NCBI RefSeq assembly: GCF_001752395.1
Contig: NZ_MKEK01000001.1
Span: forward strand, 2,285,147 to 2,349,146
Source of the DNA: Rheinheimera salexigens
GTDB taxonomy: Bacteria; Pseudomonadota; Gammaproteobacteria; Enterobacterales; Alteromonadaceae
Direction: 5' to 3'
Length of the DNA: 64,000 bases
Shown in pieces: positions 18,414 through 28,534 of the stretch. How positions within the stretch are numbered: the stretch's first letter is position 1; the number at the start of each line of letters is the position of its first letter. The notes under the pieces were generated by a model. That model was not told the DNA's origin. It did not search any database and saw only the letters and a program-made list of their open reading frames with translations. Made by a program: the position numbers and the translations under genes.

Positions 18414-19367
18414 ATGGTAAACGCATTCTCCGGTTTAAAAACCTATCTTGACAGCCAAGTGCTGGGTCAACCTGAACTGACTGAAGGCATTTTATTAGCC
18501 TTATTGGCCAATGGTCACTTATTAGTAGAAGGCCCGCCGGGCTTAGCTAAAACCCGTGCTGTAAATGCCTTAGCACATGGCGTTGAAGGCCAATTTCATC
18601 GTATTCAATTTACGCCCGACCTATTGCCAGCAGATTTAACCGGTACTGATATTTATCGCCCTGAAACTGGCCAATTTGAATTTCAATCAGGGCCGTTATT
18701 TCATCATATAATTTTAGCCGATGAAATTAATCGGGCGCCGGCAAAAGTACAATCTGCTTTATTAGAAGCAATGGCAGAAAAACAAGTTACCGTGGGTCGT
18801 AATACCTATCCATTGCCAGAGTTGTTTTTAGTTATGGCGACCCAGAATCCATTAGAGCAAGAAGGTACCTATCCGTTACCCGAAGCTCAGCTGGATCGGT
18901 TTTTACTGCATTTAAAAGTAGACTATCCTGACGCCGCAACCGAGTTAGCTATTTTACAATTAACTCGCAACGAAGCCTTATCCACAAATGCGCCCGTTGT
19001 CACCAGTATTACTCAGGCCGATATTTTTGCTGCCCGTAAAGCCATTTTACAACTACATATGGCTGATGGCTTAGAGCAATATATTGTGCAATTAATTATG
19101 GCGACACGAAACGCTAGTGCTTACAGCGAAAAATTAGCTAGTTGGATTGCTTATGGTGCCAGCCCGCGGGCAACCATTGCCATTGAACGTTGTGCCAGAG
19201 CCAAAGCGTGGCTTAACGATCGAGATTATGTTACGCCAGATGATATTCAAGCGGTGTTTCATAATGCCTTACGCCATCGATTAATTTTAACCTACACCGC
19301 TGAAGCCGAAGGGATTACTACTGATGATGTGCTTAGTGAGATTTTACGCTTGGTGCCATCTGCCTAA
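18414..19367 (+). CDS. MoxR-family AAA+ ATPase
   Basis: A 317-residue AAA+ protein with Walker A GPPGLAKT (40-47), Walker B LADE (101-104) and the MATQNPLEQEGTYPLPEAQLD stretch containing sensor 1, typical of MoxR. MoxR proteins act as chaperone-like ATPases with partner VWA proteins. It opens a six-gene block with DUF58, DUF4381, BatA, BatB/C and BatD proteins; stop and start of the first two genes overlap by one base. A 12-bp direct repeat (GGTAAACGCATT) spans the start codon region (about 18402-18427). Cytoplasmic. Confidence 0.93.
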   Translation: MVNAFSGLKTYLDSQVLGQPELTEGILLALLANGHLLVEGPPGLAKTRAVNALAHGVEGQFHRIQFTPDLLPADLTGTDIYRPETGQFEFQSGPLFHHIILADEINRAPAKVQSALLEAMAEKQVTVGRNTYPLPELFLVMATQNPLEQEGTYPLPEAQLDRFLLHLKVDYPDAATELAILQLTRNEALSTNAPVVTSITQADIFAARKAILQLHMADGLEQYIVQLIMATRNASAYSEKLASWIAYGASPRATIAIERCARAKAWLNDRDYVTPDDIQAVFHNALRHRLILTYTAEAEGITTDDVLSEILRLVPSA

Positions 19368-20392
19368 TGTTAAATTCAACCTTCTCTGTCCAGCAATGGC
19401 TTAGCCAAACCGAAACCAGCGGCAGCTCGCTCGGCTTAGCTGAGTTGTTGTGGTATCAGCGCTACACTAAGGTGCTAGATTTAAGCCCGAAAATAGCTAT
19501 CCAAAATAAATTAGCCGGTACTTATTTAGCAAAAAGTAAAGGTCGTGGCATGGAGTTTGACGAAGTGCGGCATTACCAAAATGGCGATGATGTGCGCACT
19601 ATTGATTGGCGCGTTACCGCTCGTACTGGTAAGGTTCATACCAAGTTATTCCGTGAAGAAAAAGAACGTCCGGTGTTTATTTTGACTGAATTAAGCACCC
19701 ATATGCACTTTGGCTCTACCTTACTGTTTAAATCAGTGCAAGCTGCACATTTAGCCGCATTAATAGCGTGGCATGTAAAAAAACGCGGCGATAAATTGGG
19801 TGGCATTGTGTTTAGTCAGCAGCAACACCGTGAATTAAAGCCGCAGAGTCGCAGCCAAGGAGTTTTGAGATATTTTCATGCCTTAACTGAAATTCATCGC
19901 AACAGCGCCGACTTAAAAATGGATACTAATGCCGCTGTTAATAACAAAAATAGTGTCAATAGTACTGTTAATAACAGTGTTAATAGCAGTGCGATACATT
20001 TTAACGCGGCATTAGCTCAGCTCCGCAGATTAGTTCACCCCGGTAGCTTAGTGTATATTTTGTCAGATTTTAGCCAGTTTAATGCTGATGCCTTGCGTCA
20101 TATCCAAGCCATCCGCCAACACAATGAAGTAACCTGTTGTGCCATTAGCGATCCGTTGGAATTACATTTGCCTTCGACAAGCTCGGGTATTGCCGCTGTT
20201 ACTGATGGCATTAACAGCGGTGTAGTTGAGTTAGGTAATAAAGGCTTGCAACAACGCTACGCCGAACAGCAACAGAGCAGTCAATTGCAATTACAACAAC
20301 AGTTATCATTACTAGGTTGTAAATGGTTGCCAATAACGGCAGCCGAGCCAATATTAAGTCAATTAGAGAGAAACAGGCATGGCGCTTCCTGA
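19367..20392 (+). CDS. DUF58 domain-containing protein
   Basis: A 341-residue protein with the DUF58 signature (GRGMEFDEVRHYQNGDDVRTIDWRVTART, around residues 63-90) in a VWA-like fold. DUF58 proteins accompany MoxR ATPases, and their biochemical role is unknown. No membrane segment is obvious. A short Asn/Ser/Val-rich insert (about residues 189-210) is encoded by imperfect 9-12-bp repeats (see the repeat entry). It follows moxR with a one-base overlap and overlaps the DUF4381 gene by 14 bp. Confidence 0.88.
   Translation: MLNSTFSVQQWLSQTETSGSSLGLAELLWYQRYTKVLDLSPKIAIQNKLAGTYLAKSKGRGMEFDEVRHYQNGDDVRTIDWRVTARTGKVHTKLFREEKERPVFILTELSTHMHFGSTLLFKSVQAAHLAALIAWHVKKRGDKLGGIVFSQQQHRELKPQSRSQGVLRYFHALTEIHRNSADLKMDTNAAVNNKNSVNSTVNNSVNSSAIHFNAALAQLRRLVHPGSLVYILSDFSQFNADALRHIQAIRQHNEVTCCAISDPLELHLPSTSSGIAAVTDGINSGVVELGNKGLQQRYAEQQQSSQLQLQQQLSLLGCKWLPITAAEPILSQLERNRHGAS
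19937..19990 (+). repeat. Imperfect tandem repeat inside the DUF58 gene
   Basis: About four imperfect copies of a 9-12-base unit close to GTTAATAACAGT, in frame, encoding an Asn/Ser/Val-rich linker. It could change length by slippage without breaking the frame. Confidence 0.6.
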
Positions 20393-20936
20393 TATGGCCA
20401 CAACTAATATTGCTAACGCTAATCCCGCATTGGCCAGCTTAGCCGATATAATAGAACCCGACTTTACCAGCCAGTTTGCATTAGCTCCCATATATTGGCT
20501 GCTAATTGCCGCTATAGTAGCCGTTATTGGGTATGCCGGATGGAAAATAACACAACGCCATCGTTACTGGTTTGCTAAACGCCAAGCAATAAAGCTTTTA
20601 GCTCAGTTAGAGCAGCATCCTGCTGCCGCCAAACAAATTAACCAATTGCTTAAGCGTGTGCTGCAGCATTATCAACCGGCTCATCCTGCATTGTCGGCTT
20701 CAAGCGAGCAATGGCAACAATGGTTAGCAAAGCAAAGCACATTAACTTTGCCTAATTTAAGCCAGTTACTGTATCAAGCAGACAGTTCAGCAGCTGAGGT
20801 AGAACAGTTTTATATTTTTGCCCGGCAATGGCTAACCGACTATAAAGCCAACGCAGATACTGAGCAGGTTAATAGCGCTACAACAACTAATACGCTGCAA
20901 GCAATACAGCAGGATAAGGAGCAACAGCATGCTTGA
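20379..20936 (+). CDS. DUF4381 domain-containing membrane protein
   Basis: A 185-residue protein with one transmembrane helix (about residues 39-57, YWLLIAAIVAVIGYAGW) and a basic cytoplasmic helix-rich region, ending in a Thr/Gln-rich tail. Its position between DUF58 and BatA genes matches the DUF4381 proteins of such operons. Function is unknown; it is probably a membrane component of the MoxR-VWA complex. Two ATG codons are possible (residues 1 and 6). It overlaps both neighbours. Confidence 0.8.
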   Translation: MALPDMATTNIANANPALASLADIIEPDFTSQFALAPIYWLLIAAIVAVIGYAGWKITQRHRYWFAKRQAIKLLAQLEQHPAAAKQINQLLKRVLQHYQPAHPALSASSEQWQQWLAKQSTLTLPNLSQLLYQADSSAAEVEQFYIFARQWLTDYKANADTEQVNSATTTNTLQAIQQDKEQQHA

Positions 20937-21921
20937 TTTTGCTTATCCTTGGTTAGCACTGTTAATTATTGTGCCTTTTATTCTGCGACCCAAACGCCGA
21001 GAATCTAGCAATACCACCTTGTATCTACCGCCATTAGCCAAGTTGGCTAATACAAACCAGACTCACACTAGCCGCTGGTATAGTGTTAATTCATTATTAT
21101 TGGCTGTAATCTGGTTAGCTTTAGTCATTGCTTGTATGCAGCCCCGCTGGTTAGGTGATAGCCAAACTATTCCACAACAAGGCCGCGATTTAATGTTAGC
21201 GCTAGACTTATCCGGCTCAATGGAAATAGCCGATATGGTGACCCAAGGTAATACCATTAATCGGCTAGATGCCGTTAAGTCGGTAGTACGAGACTTTATA
21301 CAACAACGCCAAGGCGATCGTATTGGTTTAATTTTATTTGCAGATGCTGCTTATCAACAAACACCACTTACTTTTGACCTTATTACTGTCGAAAAAATGC
21401 TCAATGATAGTGTACTGGGTCTAGTGGGCACTCGCACCGCTATTGGCGAAGCCATTGGTTTGGCGGTCAAGCGCTTAAATACTTATGAAAGCTCAAATAA
21501 AGTGCTGATATTACTCAGTGATGGTGCGAATACTGCGGGTAATATTCAACCTTTAGAAGCATTAACCTTAGCCAAAGCAGCTGGGGTTAAAATTCATACT
21601 GTGGGCGTCGGTGCTGAGCAAATGTTACAGCAGGGATTATTTGGCCAACGCTTAATTAACCCCTCTCAAGATTTAGATGAAACGTTATTAACCCGTCTTG
21701 CTGAGGAAACTGGGGGCCGATATTTCCGGGCTCGAGATCTTAACGAGCTACAGCAAATATATAAATTATTAGATCAGTTAGAGCCGATAACCCGCGATAG
21801 TTTAACCTACCGGCCGCAAAAAAGTTTATTGCATTGGCCGCTGGCTTTGGCTTTGTTGTGTTCATTTATGCTAGCCGGTCGGCATATTAATTGGTGGAGA
21901 ATAATGCAACATGTTCGCTGA
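20929..21921 (+). CDS. batA: VWA domain protein BatA
   Basis: A 330-residue protein with a helix at about 5-20, another at about 53-70, a VWA domain (about 85-275) with the metal-binding MIDAS motif DLSGS (93-97), and a C-terminal membrane helix (about 305-320). This is the BatA layout of the Bacteroides aerotolerance operon. VWA domains bind partners through Mg2+; the domain probably faces the periplasm. It overlaps the genes before and after by 8 and 11 bp. Confidence 0.87.
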   Translation: MLDFAYPWLALLIIVPFILRPKRRESSNTTLYLPPLAKLANTNQTHTSRWYSVNSLLLAVIWLALVIACMQPRWLGDSQTIPQQGRDLMLALDLSGSMEIADMVTQGNTINRLDAVKSVVRDFIQQRQGDRIGLILFADAAYQQTPLTFDLITVEKMLNDSVLGLVGTRTAIGEAIGLAVKRLNTYESSNKVLILLSDGANTAGNIQPLEALTLAKAAGVKIHTVGVGAEQMLQQGLFGQRLINPSQDLDETLLTRLAEETGGRYFRARDLNELQQIYKLLDQLEPITRDSLTYRPQKSLLHWPLALALLCSFMLAGRHINWWRIMQHVR

Positions 21922-23776
21922 GTTTCATTTTTTACGACCTATCTGGTTATTAGCTTTATTCCCTGCGTTGGTGATAGGCCTATTATTATATTGGTTTCGC
22001 CGTGAGCAAAGTCCTTGGCATAGCTTAATTGCAGCGCATTTACAGCCTGTGTTATTAAGCACCAAACAAGCATTACAAAAGCAACCAATGCTGTTGCCGA
22101 CTTTACTACTTTGTTGGTTAATAAGTGTTGTGGCCTTAGCCGGACCTAGTTGGCACAAATTACCGCAGCCAGCGTTTGCGCTTAAAAAAGCTACGGTATT
22201 AGTGCTAGATATGTCCATGTCGATGCGGGCTACTGATATGCTGCCAGATAGACTAACCCAGCAACGGTTTAAAGCCTTAGATTTAGCTCAACAACTAAAA
22301 GAAGGGGAATTAGGCTTATTAAGTTTCGCCGGTGATGCGTTTATTATTGCCCCTTTAACTCCAGATCATAATAATATCAGTTTACTTATTCCTGACTTAC
22401 AACCGGAAATTATGCCGGTGCAAGGATCAAATTTATTAGCCGCTTTACAACAAGCCGATAAGCTATTAACCCAAGCCGGTTATCCCCGCGGTGATGTCGT
22501 GGTGTTTACTGACGGTTTTGATGATAACAGCTACTTAGCTATCCAAAAATTACTTAACAACTGGCCGCACCGCTTATCAATCCTTGGCTTTGGCACGACT
22601 GATGGCGCACCTATTAAGCTGGCTAATGGTGAGTTATTAAAAAATGGTCAAGGCGCGGTGGTCTTACCCAAGTTGCCACAACAGCAACTGGCTAGCTTAG
22701 CAAAACGGCATGGCGGTATTTATGCTAACGCCAGTATTGATGGCCAAGGCTTAGCAGACATTTTAGCCCAGTCACCACTAAGCGCTTTAGATACAGCAGA
22801 ACAACTGCAACAAATCAAAGGCGACCAATGGCAAGACGGCGCGATTTATCTAGTCTGGTTATTAATCCCTATTTTATTATGGCAACGCCGGTTTGGCGCT
22901 ATGTTAACGCTGGCACTGTTTATGTTACCCATGCCACAGGTACAGGCTAATACTTTACAATGGCGCGACTTGTGGCAAACCCAGCAGCAGCAAGCCGAGC
23001 AAGATTACAATGCCGGTGACTTTACAGCTGCAAAAGAAAAATTTGCTGACCCACTGTGGCAAGGTAATGCTGCTTATCGTGCTGGCGATTATCAAACTGC
23101 TGAACAAGCTTATCGCCACGCCGCAACAGAAAGAAACACGCCGCAATCTTGGCATAACCTTGGCAATAGTTTAGCCCAACAACAGCGTTATGCTGATGCG
23201 GCTACCGCTTATGAGCAAGCATTAGCATTGCAACCTGATATGGCCGAGGCCGCTGATAATGCCAAACTGATGCAACAGTTATTACAGCAGCAAGCAGCAG
23301 ATAACAATAGCGACTCAGAGCAGGATAAACAGCAAGACTCAGAGCAACAGCAGAGCTCAGAACAAGACTCCGAGCAAGGCTCTAATGAAAACACTGATAA
23401 TAATTCAGAGCAAAACCAAGACAATCAACAATCAACAGAGCAAAATAATAACTCTAGCCAAGAAAACGCTGAAGCGAATGCAAGCCAACAAAAAGAGGCT
23501 AGTGAACAACAGCAAGATGCCGAACAACAAGCACTAGAGCAGCAAAAGCTGGCCGAAGCTGATGACACAGAATCAAGTAATGATGAACAAAAGCAACAAC
23601 AAGCTGCAATAACAGAAGCTTGGCCAGATGCCAGCCCTGAACAGCAGCAACAACTGAATAACTTATTACGCAAAGTACAAGATGATCCTGCGCTATTGTT
23701 ACGCAATAAAATGTATCTTGAATATCAAAAGCGGCAACATCAACGTTTACCAAAAGGAGTCGAACAACAATGGTAA
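21911..23776 (+). CDS. Fused BatB-BatC: VWA and TPR protein
   Basis: A 621-residue protein joining a BatB-like part (two N-terminal helices, VWA domain about 92-280 with MIDAS DMSMS at 100-104, a helix near 310-340) to a BatC-like TPR part (about 355-455, with WHNLGNSLAQQQRYADAATAYEQ). A long Gln/Glu/Ser/Asp/Asn-rich stretch follows (about 458-580), low in complexity and surely disordered, and then a short conserved helix. Role: a scaffold in the MoxR-Bat complex, by family. It overlaps batD by 7 bp. Confidence 0.87.
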   Translation: MFAEFHFLRPIWLLALFPALVIGLLLYWFRREQSPWHSLIAAHLQPVLLSTKQALQKQPMLLPTLLLCWLISVVALAGPSWHKLPQPAFALKKATVLVLDMSMSMRATDMLPDRLTQQRFKALDLAQQLKEGELGLLSFAGDAFIIAPLTPDHNNISLLIPDLQPEIMPVQGSNLLAALQQADKLLTQAGYPRGDVVVFTDGFDDNSYLAIQKLLNNWPHRLSILGFGTTDGAPIKLANGELLKNGQGAVVLPKLPQQQLASLAKRHGGIYANASIDGQGLADILAQSPLSALDTAEQLQQIKGDQWQDGAIYLVWLLIPILLWQRRFGAMLTLALFMLPMPQVQANTLQWRDLWQTQQQQAEQDYNAGDFTAAKEKFADPLWQGNAAYRAGDYQTAEQAYRHAATERNTPQSWHNLGNSLAQQQRYADAATAYEQALALQPDMAEAADNAKLMQQLLQQQAADNNSDSEQDKQQDSEQQQSSEQDSEQGSNENTDNNSEQNQDNQQSTEQNNNSSQENAEANASQQKEASEQQQDAEQQALEQQKLAEADDTESSNDEQKQQQAAITEAWPDASPEQQQQLNNLLRKVQDDPALLLRNKMYLEYQKRQHQRLPKGVEQQW

Positions 23777-25524
23777 TCCGCACCTTATTGCTTATGGCCT
23801 TACTTTTTTCTATATCTGTGCCGGCAGCAACGCAGATAAGTGCAGCTGTTGATAAAAACCCAGCGTTACTTAGCGAATCAATTACTTTAGATGTCATCTT
23901 AGATGCCAGAGTAGATGCAGCAGCGATAGACTTTAGTGGTTTAAAATCAGATTTTACCGTGATGATGCCTTCAGTAAGCCAAAGTACCCGAATAATAAAT
24001 GGTAAAACGAGTCAAAGTACTCAATGGAAAGTGGTTTTATTGGCCAAAAAAGCCGGTAATTTTACTATCCCTAGATTTAGTTACCAAGGCCTGACAACCG
24101 AGCCGATTGCGCTGACTATTCTTGGCGCTGAAACAGCCGCCAGCGCTGCCACTAATACGACGACAAAAGATCTGTTTTTACAAAGTTCAATTGAACAAGA
24201 CCAACTGTATGTACAACAACTTAGTTATTATAAGGTACAGATTTTCTTTAATACTGAGTTACAGCGTGGCGCCTTATCTGAGCCTAGTTTAGAGGGGGCA
24301 ATTATCCAACAAGTGGGGCAAGATGTTGAAGGCTCTGAGCTGGTTAATGGTATTCGCTATCGCACTATTAGCCGTCGTTATGCTATTACGCCGCAACAAA
24401 GTGGCAACTTTACCATTAGCCCGCCAACCTTTAGTGGCGAAATGTTGGATCGTGACAGCCAACAATATGGTTATTATTCACGGACAAAAAAAGTGGTACA
24501 ACAAGCTCAAGCCATTGAGATTGCGGTCAAGCCCATTCCAGATAGTTTTCCTGCTGATTGGCTAATAGCCGGATTAGTCACCCTAAGTGAAGAATGGACG
24601 CCCGATGTAACACAATTAACAATAGGTGAGCCAATAACCCGCACTATTACTTTATCAGCTGTCGATGTAGCCGAAAATCAACTGCCAGAATTAAACCTAA
24701 ACTTTCCACGCACTTTGCGCTTATATCAAGAGCAACCCCAAGCTAAAAGTGCCGAGCGAAATGGCCATATTATTGCCCAAAAAATATTTACTACCGCTGT
24801 TATCGCCACGGCTCCTGGCGAAGTGACTTTACCGGAAGTAAAACTACCTTGGTGGAACAGTAAAACCAATCAAATGGCGACAGCGGTATTGCCGGCTAAG
24901 ACATTTCAAGTAGCTCCTGCCGTAAATGCTAGCGATAATTCGATGACAACTTCTACACAAGGCATGCCACCGGCAACAATTGATTCTAAAGACGTAAATA
25001 ATAAAGCGCCATCTGCATCAGTTACGCTAAATCAGCCTATAAACAACTGGGCTTGGACATACAGTACCAGTGCCTTATTGGCTCTATGGATCGCATCTTT
25101 ACTGATATTTTATCTATTGTGGCAATGGCGCAACCCTGGGTTAAAAGCTGAAACGAGTACTGCTACAGCTAAGTTTAATAGCCATGCGTTAAAGATGGCT
25201 TGTAAAAACAATGATCCAGAAGCCACCAAGCAAGCGTTATTACGTTGGGGTCATCGCCATTTTAATCAGCAATTTATTTCCTTAAGCCAATTAACGCCCT
25301 ATTTAAATTCAGCCGCGTTGAGTGCTCAAATTGAACAATTAAATGCCGCTCTTTACGCTAATAGCAGCAAAGCGACTTCTGATGACAACGACGTTAGCAG
25401 CGATAACAAAAATGAGCATTGGCAGGGTCAACCATTATGGCAACAGTGGCAACAATATAAACCACCTGTAGCGGAAAAAATGGCAGATTCTGATTTAGCA
25501 CCGCTCTATCCAAAAGATGTATAA
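23770..25524 (+). CDS. batD: BatD family oxygen-tolerance protein
   Basis: A 584-residue protein with a signal peptide (about 1-19), a large periplasmic beta-sandwich region containing the BatD signature (VDKNPALLSESITLDVILDA near the start, then FSYQGLTTEPIALTI), one membrane helix (about 428-450) and a small cytoplasmic helical domain. Members occur only with MoxR/Bat genes. In Bacteroides the operon aids survival in oxygen; in other bacteria envelope stress roles have been proposed. Last gene of the block. Confidence 0.85.
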   Translation: MVIRTLLLMALLFSISVPAATQISAAVDKNPALLSESITLDVILDARVDAAAIDFSGLKSDFTVMMPSVSQSTRIINGKTSQSTQWKVVLLAKKAGNFTIPRFSYQGLTTEPIALTILGAETAASAATNTTTKDLFLQSSIEQDQLYVQQLSYYKVQIFFNTELQRGALSEPSLEGAIIQQVGQDVEGSELVNGIRYRTISRRYAITPQQSGNFTISPPTFSGEMLDRDSQQYGYYSRTKKVVQQAQAIEIAVKPIPDSFPADWLIAGLVTLSEEWTPDVTQLTIGEPITRTITLSAVDVAENQLPELNLNFPRTLRLYQEQPQAKSAERNGHIIAQKIFTTAVIATAPGEVTLPEVKLPWWNSKTNQMATAVLPAKTFQVAPAVNASDNSMTTSTQGMPPATIDSKDVNNKAPSASVTLNQPINNWAWTYSTSALLALWIASLLIFYLLWQWRNPGLKAETSTATAKFNSHALKMACKNNDPEATKQALLRWGHRHFNQQFISLSQLTPYLNSAALSAQIEQLNAALYANSSKATSDDNDVSSDNKNEHWQGQPLWQQWQQYKPPVAEKMADSDLAPLYPKDV

Positions 25525-25536
25525 CAGGTAACTAAT

Positions 25537-25573
25537 GCGTTAAACAGCGGCTTTTATCATGCCAGTTTAACGC
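25537..25573. other. Inverted repeat downstream of batD
   Basis: Nine-base perfect arms (GCGTTAAAC and GTTTAACGC) with a 19-base loop just after the batD stop. There is no T run, so it may end transcription weakly or protect the mRNA 3' end. Low certainty. Confidence 0.35.
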
Positions 25574-25700
25574 TTGGTACTAGTATATAAACCAGCAACT
25601 TGTTAGCATAAAAACAGAATATATAGACCTAAAGCTAAAATTAGGCCTTTATGAATTGTTTTGATTTGCTGAACTTCTTTCAGCGCAAGGAGATATTGGT

Positions 25701-27212
25701 TTGGAAATAGGCACCATTATATCATTAGCGTTATATTTTATCGTGATGCTAGGCATCGGACTTTACGCATATAAAACTTCGACAGATGATGTATCCGGTT
25801 ACATGTTAGGCGGCAGAAAATTAGGGCCTGCAGTCACCGCATTATCCGCTGGTGCATCTGACATGAGTGGTTGGATGTTAATGGGTATACCTGGCGCAAT
25901 GTATATTTCTGGCGTTAGCAGTGGTTGGATCGCTGTGGGTTTATTAATAGGCGCTTATTTAAATTATATTGTCGTCGCCCCTAGATTGCGGGTATATACC
26001 GAAATTGCTAATGATTCTATTACTATACCGGATTATTTCGAAAACAGATTTGAAGATAAAACTCGAATTCTTCGTATTGTTTCCTCAATTGTTATTGTAG
26101 TTTTCTTCACCTTATATACATCATCAGGCGTTGTTGGTGGTGGTAAATTGTTCGAAAGCTCGTTTAATTTAAGCTATGAACTTGGGCTTTATGTGACCGC
26201 AGGCGTCGTGGTTGCTTATACTTTATTTGGTGGTTTTTTAGCCGTTAGCATGACCGACTTTGTGCAAGGTTGTATCATGTTTATCTCATTGATATTAGTG
26301 CCGGTAGTTGCCATTGATCACTTAGGTGGCGTAAGCACTGTGGTACAAAGCGTTAATGCTATTGATACTAGCTATCTAGCGCCCTTTGTTGACGCTAAAA
26401 CCGGGCTTGCTTTGTCGGCACTAAGTATAATCTCCTTGCTATCTTGGGGATTTGGCTACTTTGGTCAACCGCACATTATAGTCAGGTTTATGGCCATACG
26501 CTCGATTAAAGATATTAAAGCAGCTCGCCGTATCGGTATGAGCTGGATGCTAATCACCATTATTGGCGCCATGGTGACTGGCCTAGTGGGTATTGCTTAT
26601 GTGGCTAAAACCCAAATGACATTATCTGATCCAGAAACGATTTTTATCGTGTTCTCGCAGTTCTTATTCCACCCGCTTATTTCAGGCTTTTTATTAGCTG
26701 CTATTTTGGCGGCAATTATGAGTACTATTTCTTCACAACTTTTAGTGACGTCTAGCTCATTGACAGAAGACTTCTATAAAATCTTTATTAACCGCAATGC
26801 TAGCCAAAAAGAATTGGTCTTTATAGGTCGTATTTCGGTGCTGATTGTGGCGCTAGTTGCCGTATATTTAGCATACGATAGAGAAAGTTCTATTTTAACG
26901 TTAGTCAGTAATGCTTGGGCTGGGTTTGGCGCTGCATTTGGTCCGTTAGTTATTCTAAGCTTGTATTGGAAACGTATGACCTTTGCGGGTGCTTTAGCGG
27001 GTATGGTGAGTGGAGCTGTTACTGTACTGTTCTGGATTTATGCACCGGTGTTAGAGAACGGCGCGACACTAAGCAGCATAGTGTATGAAATCTTACCTGG
27101 CGTTATTATTAGTACACTCACTATTATTATTGTCAGTAAACTGACTAAATCACCTGCCCCAAGTGTGCAGCAGTTATTTGAAAAAATGCGCCAAGAAGTT
27201 AAGCAAGCTTAA
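25701..27212 (+). CDS. putP: Sodium/proline symporter PutP
   Basis: A 503-residue inner-membrane protein of the SSS family with about 13 transmembrane helices. The N-terminal GYMLGGRKLGPAVTALSAGASDMSGWM and the GFGYFGQPHIIVRFMAI segment are those of PutP, which takes up proline with Na+ for use as nutrient or osmoprotectant. The start is TTG with an AAGGAG 8-9 bases upstream. No putA lies in this window. A hairpin follows the gene. Confidence 0.93.
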   Translation: MEIGTIISLALYFIVMLGIGLYAYKTSTDDVSGYMLGGRKLGPAVTALSAGASDMSGWMLMGIPGAMYISGVSSGWIAVGLLIGAYLNYIVVAPRLRVYTEIANDSITIPDYFENRFEDKTRILRIVSSIVIVVFFTLYTSSGVVGGGKLFESSFNLSYELGLYVTAGVVVAYTLFGGFLAVSMTDFVQGCIMFISLILVPVVAIDHLGGVSTVVQSVNAIDTSYLAPFVDAKTGLALSALSIISLLSWGFGYFGQPHIIVRFMAIRSIKDIKAARRIGMSWMLITIIGAMVTGLVGIAYVAKTQMTLSDPETIFIVFSQFLFHPLISGFLLAAILAAIMSTISSQLLVTSSSLTEDFYKIFINRNASQKELVFIGRISVLIVALVAVYLAYDRESSILTLVSNAWAGFGAAFGPLVILSLYWKRMTFAGALAGMVSGAVTVLFWIYAPVLENGATLSSIVYEILPGVIISTLTIIIVSKLTKSPAPSVQQLFEKMRQEVKQA

Positions 27213-27227
27213 TAAGACTTAAACAAT

Positions 27228-27270
27228 TATAGTTAGGTATGTTTTAAAACTACCTAACTATATCAATTTT
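27228..27270 (+). terminator. Terminator-like hairpin after putP
   Basis: Twelve-base perfect stem (TATAGTTAGGTA with TACCTAACTATA), 11-base loop, and CAATTTT after it. The stem is AT-rich but long. Confidence 0.6.
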
Positions 27271-27313
27271 AGTTATATTCTGCTTTGCTGCTTTATTTAG
27301 AGAACAATTGCCT

Positions 27314-28534
27314 ATGTATTTTTATGCCGCACGCCAACCTATTCTGAACCGAGATAAGCAACTTTTTGCTTATGAGTTGTTATTTCGTGATGGCGTAACT
27401 AATGCTTTTCCTAATATAGATGGTACTGAAGCAACATCTCGCATTATTGAAGGTAGTCAATTTAGCTTTGGTTTAGACGATTTTCTTGACGATAAATTAG
27501 GCTTTATTAACTTTACCCTACCGACCTTGCTGAAAAAGTTTCCCAGTATGTTGCCTAAAGAACAGGTTGTAATCGAAATACTTGAAACCGTACAACCAAG
27601 TAAGCGTTTATTAGCAGAGTGCGTCGAGTTAAAAGAGAAAGGTTTTACTATTGCATTAGATGATTATATTCATAAACCGGTTTGGCGGCACTTTTATCCT
27701 TATATCGACATTATAAAAATCGACTTACGTACAACGTCCATAGAGACAATTAATGAAGTGCAGCAAGCGATTAAAGATTTCCCTAATATTAAGTTGTTGG
27801 CAGAAAAAGTAGAAACCAACGAAGAGTATACTATGGCTATGGAAATGGGCTTTAGTTACTTTCAAGGCTACTTTTTTGCCAAACCAGAAATGCTACAAGC
27901 TAAAGCCTTATCACCAGCACAAATTACTTTAGTTGAGCTTTTATATGAAACCTCTAGGCCAGATATTGATCTGCGTAAAATAACTCAAGTGTTTGAACGT
28001 GATGTTAATCTGTCTTATAAACTATTACGTTATAGTAACTCAGCAATTTTTAAACGTCGCGCTGAAGTAGAAACCATCAAACATGCCTTAGTGGCCCTAG
28101 GTCAAGCTGAGCTTAAAAAGTTTCTCTCGTTATTATTCACTTCTCAAATAAGTAGCGATAAACCGGCTGAACTTATGCGCATGTCTATGACTCGAGCCCG
28201 TTTTGCTGAAGAGTTAGCCACTATTCAAGGCAGAACTGACACTTCTAAAGCCTTCTTAACCGGCCTTATGTCATTGATGGATGCTATTTTAAATGAGCCA
28301 ATTGAGTCGGTAATGGCGAAGCTACCGTTAGCCACAGATATTAAACAAGCCTTAATAGACAAAACCGGTGTTTTAGCCGATTTCATTACACTTATTGAAT
28401 TATATGAAACAGCACAGTGGCAAGATGCTAATGCAATAATTGATAAGTTAAAGTTAGCAAAAGATAAAGTGCCTGATGCCTATCATACCGCCGTGCAATG
28501 GGCTAATGAACAAATGAAAGCTCTGGCTGACTAA
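27314..28534 (+). CDS. EAL-HDOD signalling protein (YuxH/CdgJ-like)
   Basis: A 406-residue cytoplasmic protein: N-terminal EAL domain (about 1-200) and C-terminal HDOD domain (about 205-390). The EAL part is degenerate: ELLFR instead of EALxR, and IALDDY in place of DDFGTG, so it may bind but not cleave cyclic di-GMP. The opening ARQPILNRDKQLFAYELLFR is that of the YuxH/CdgJ family, some of which affect motility. The ATG at 27314 is used here; a TTG two codons earlier is equally placed to the weak AGAG. A terminator overlaps the stop codon. Confidence 0.85.
   Translation: MYFYAARQPILNRDKQLFAYELLFRDGVTNAFPNIDGTEATSRIIEGSQFSFGLDDFLDDKLGFINFTLPTLLKKFPSMLPKEQVVIEILETVQPSKRLLAECVELKEKGFTIALDDYIHKPVWRHFYPYIDIIKIDLRTTSIETINEVQQAIKDFPNIKLLAEKVETNEEYTMAMEMGFSYFQGYFFAKPEMLQAKALSPAQITLVELLYETSRPDIDLRKITQVFERDVNLSYKLLRYSNSAIFKRRAEVETIKHALVALGQAELKKFLSLLFTSQISSDKPAELMRMSMTRARFAEELATIQGRTDTSKAFLTGLMSLMDAILNEPIESVMAKLPLATDIKQALIDKTGVLADFITLIELYETAQWQDANAIIDKLKLAKDKVPDAYHTAVQWANEQMKALAD

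Noticed and set aside
23209..23897. Cys/Ser-rich minus-strand frames opposite the Gln-rich part of BatB-C
   Set aside because: They are the antisense of CAG/CAA-type codons; low complexity creates long open frames by chance.
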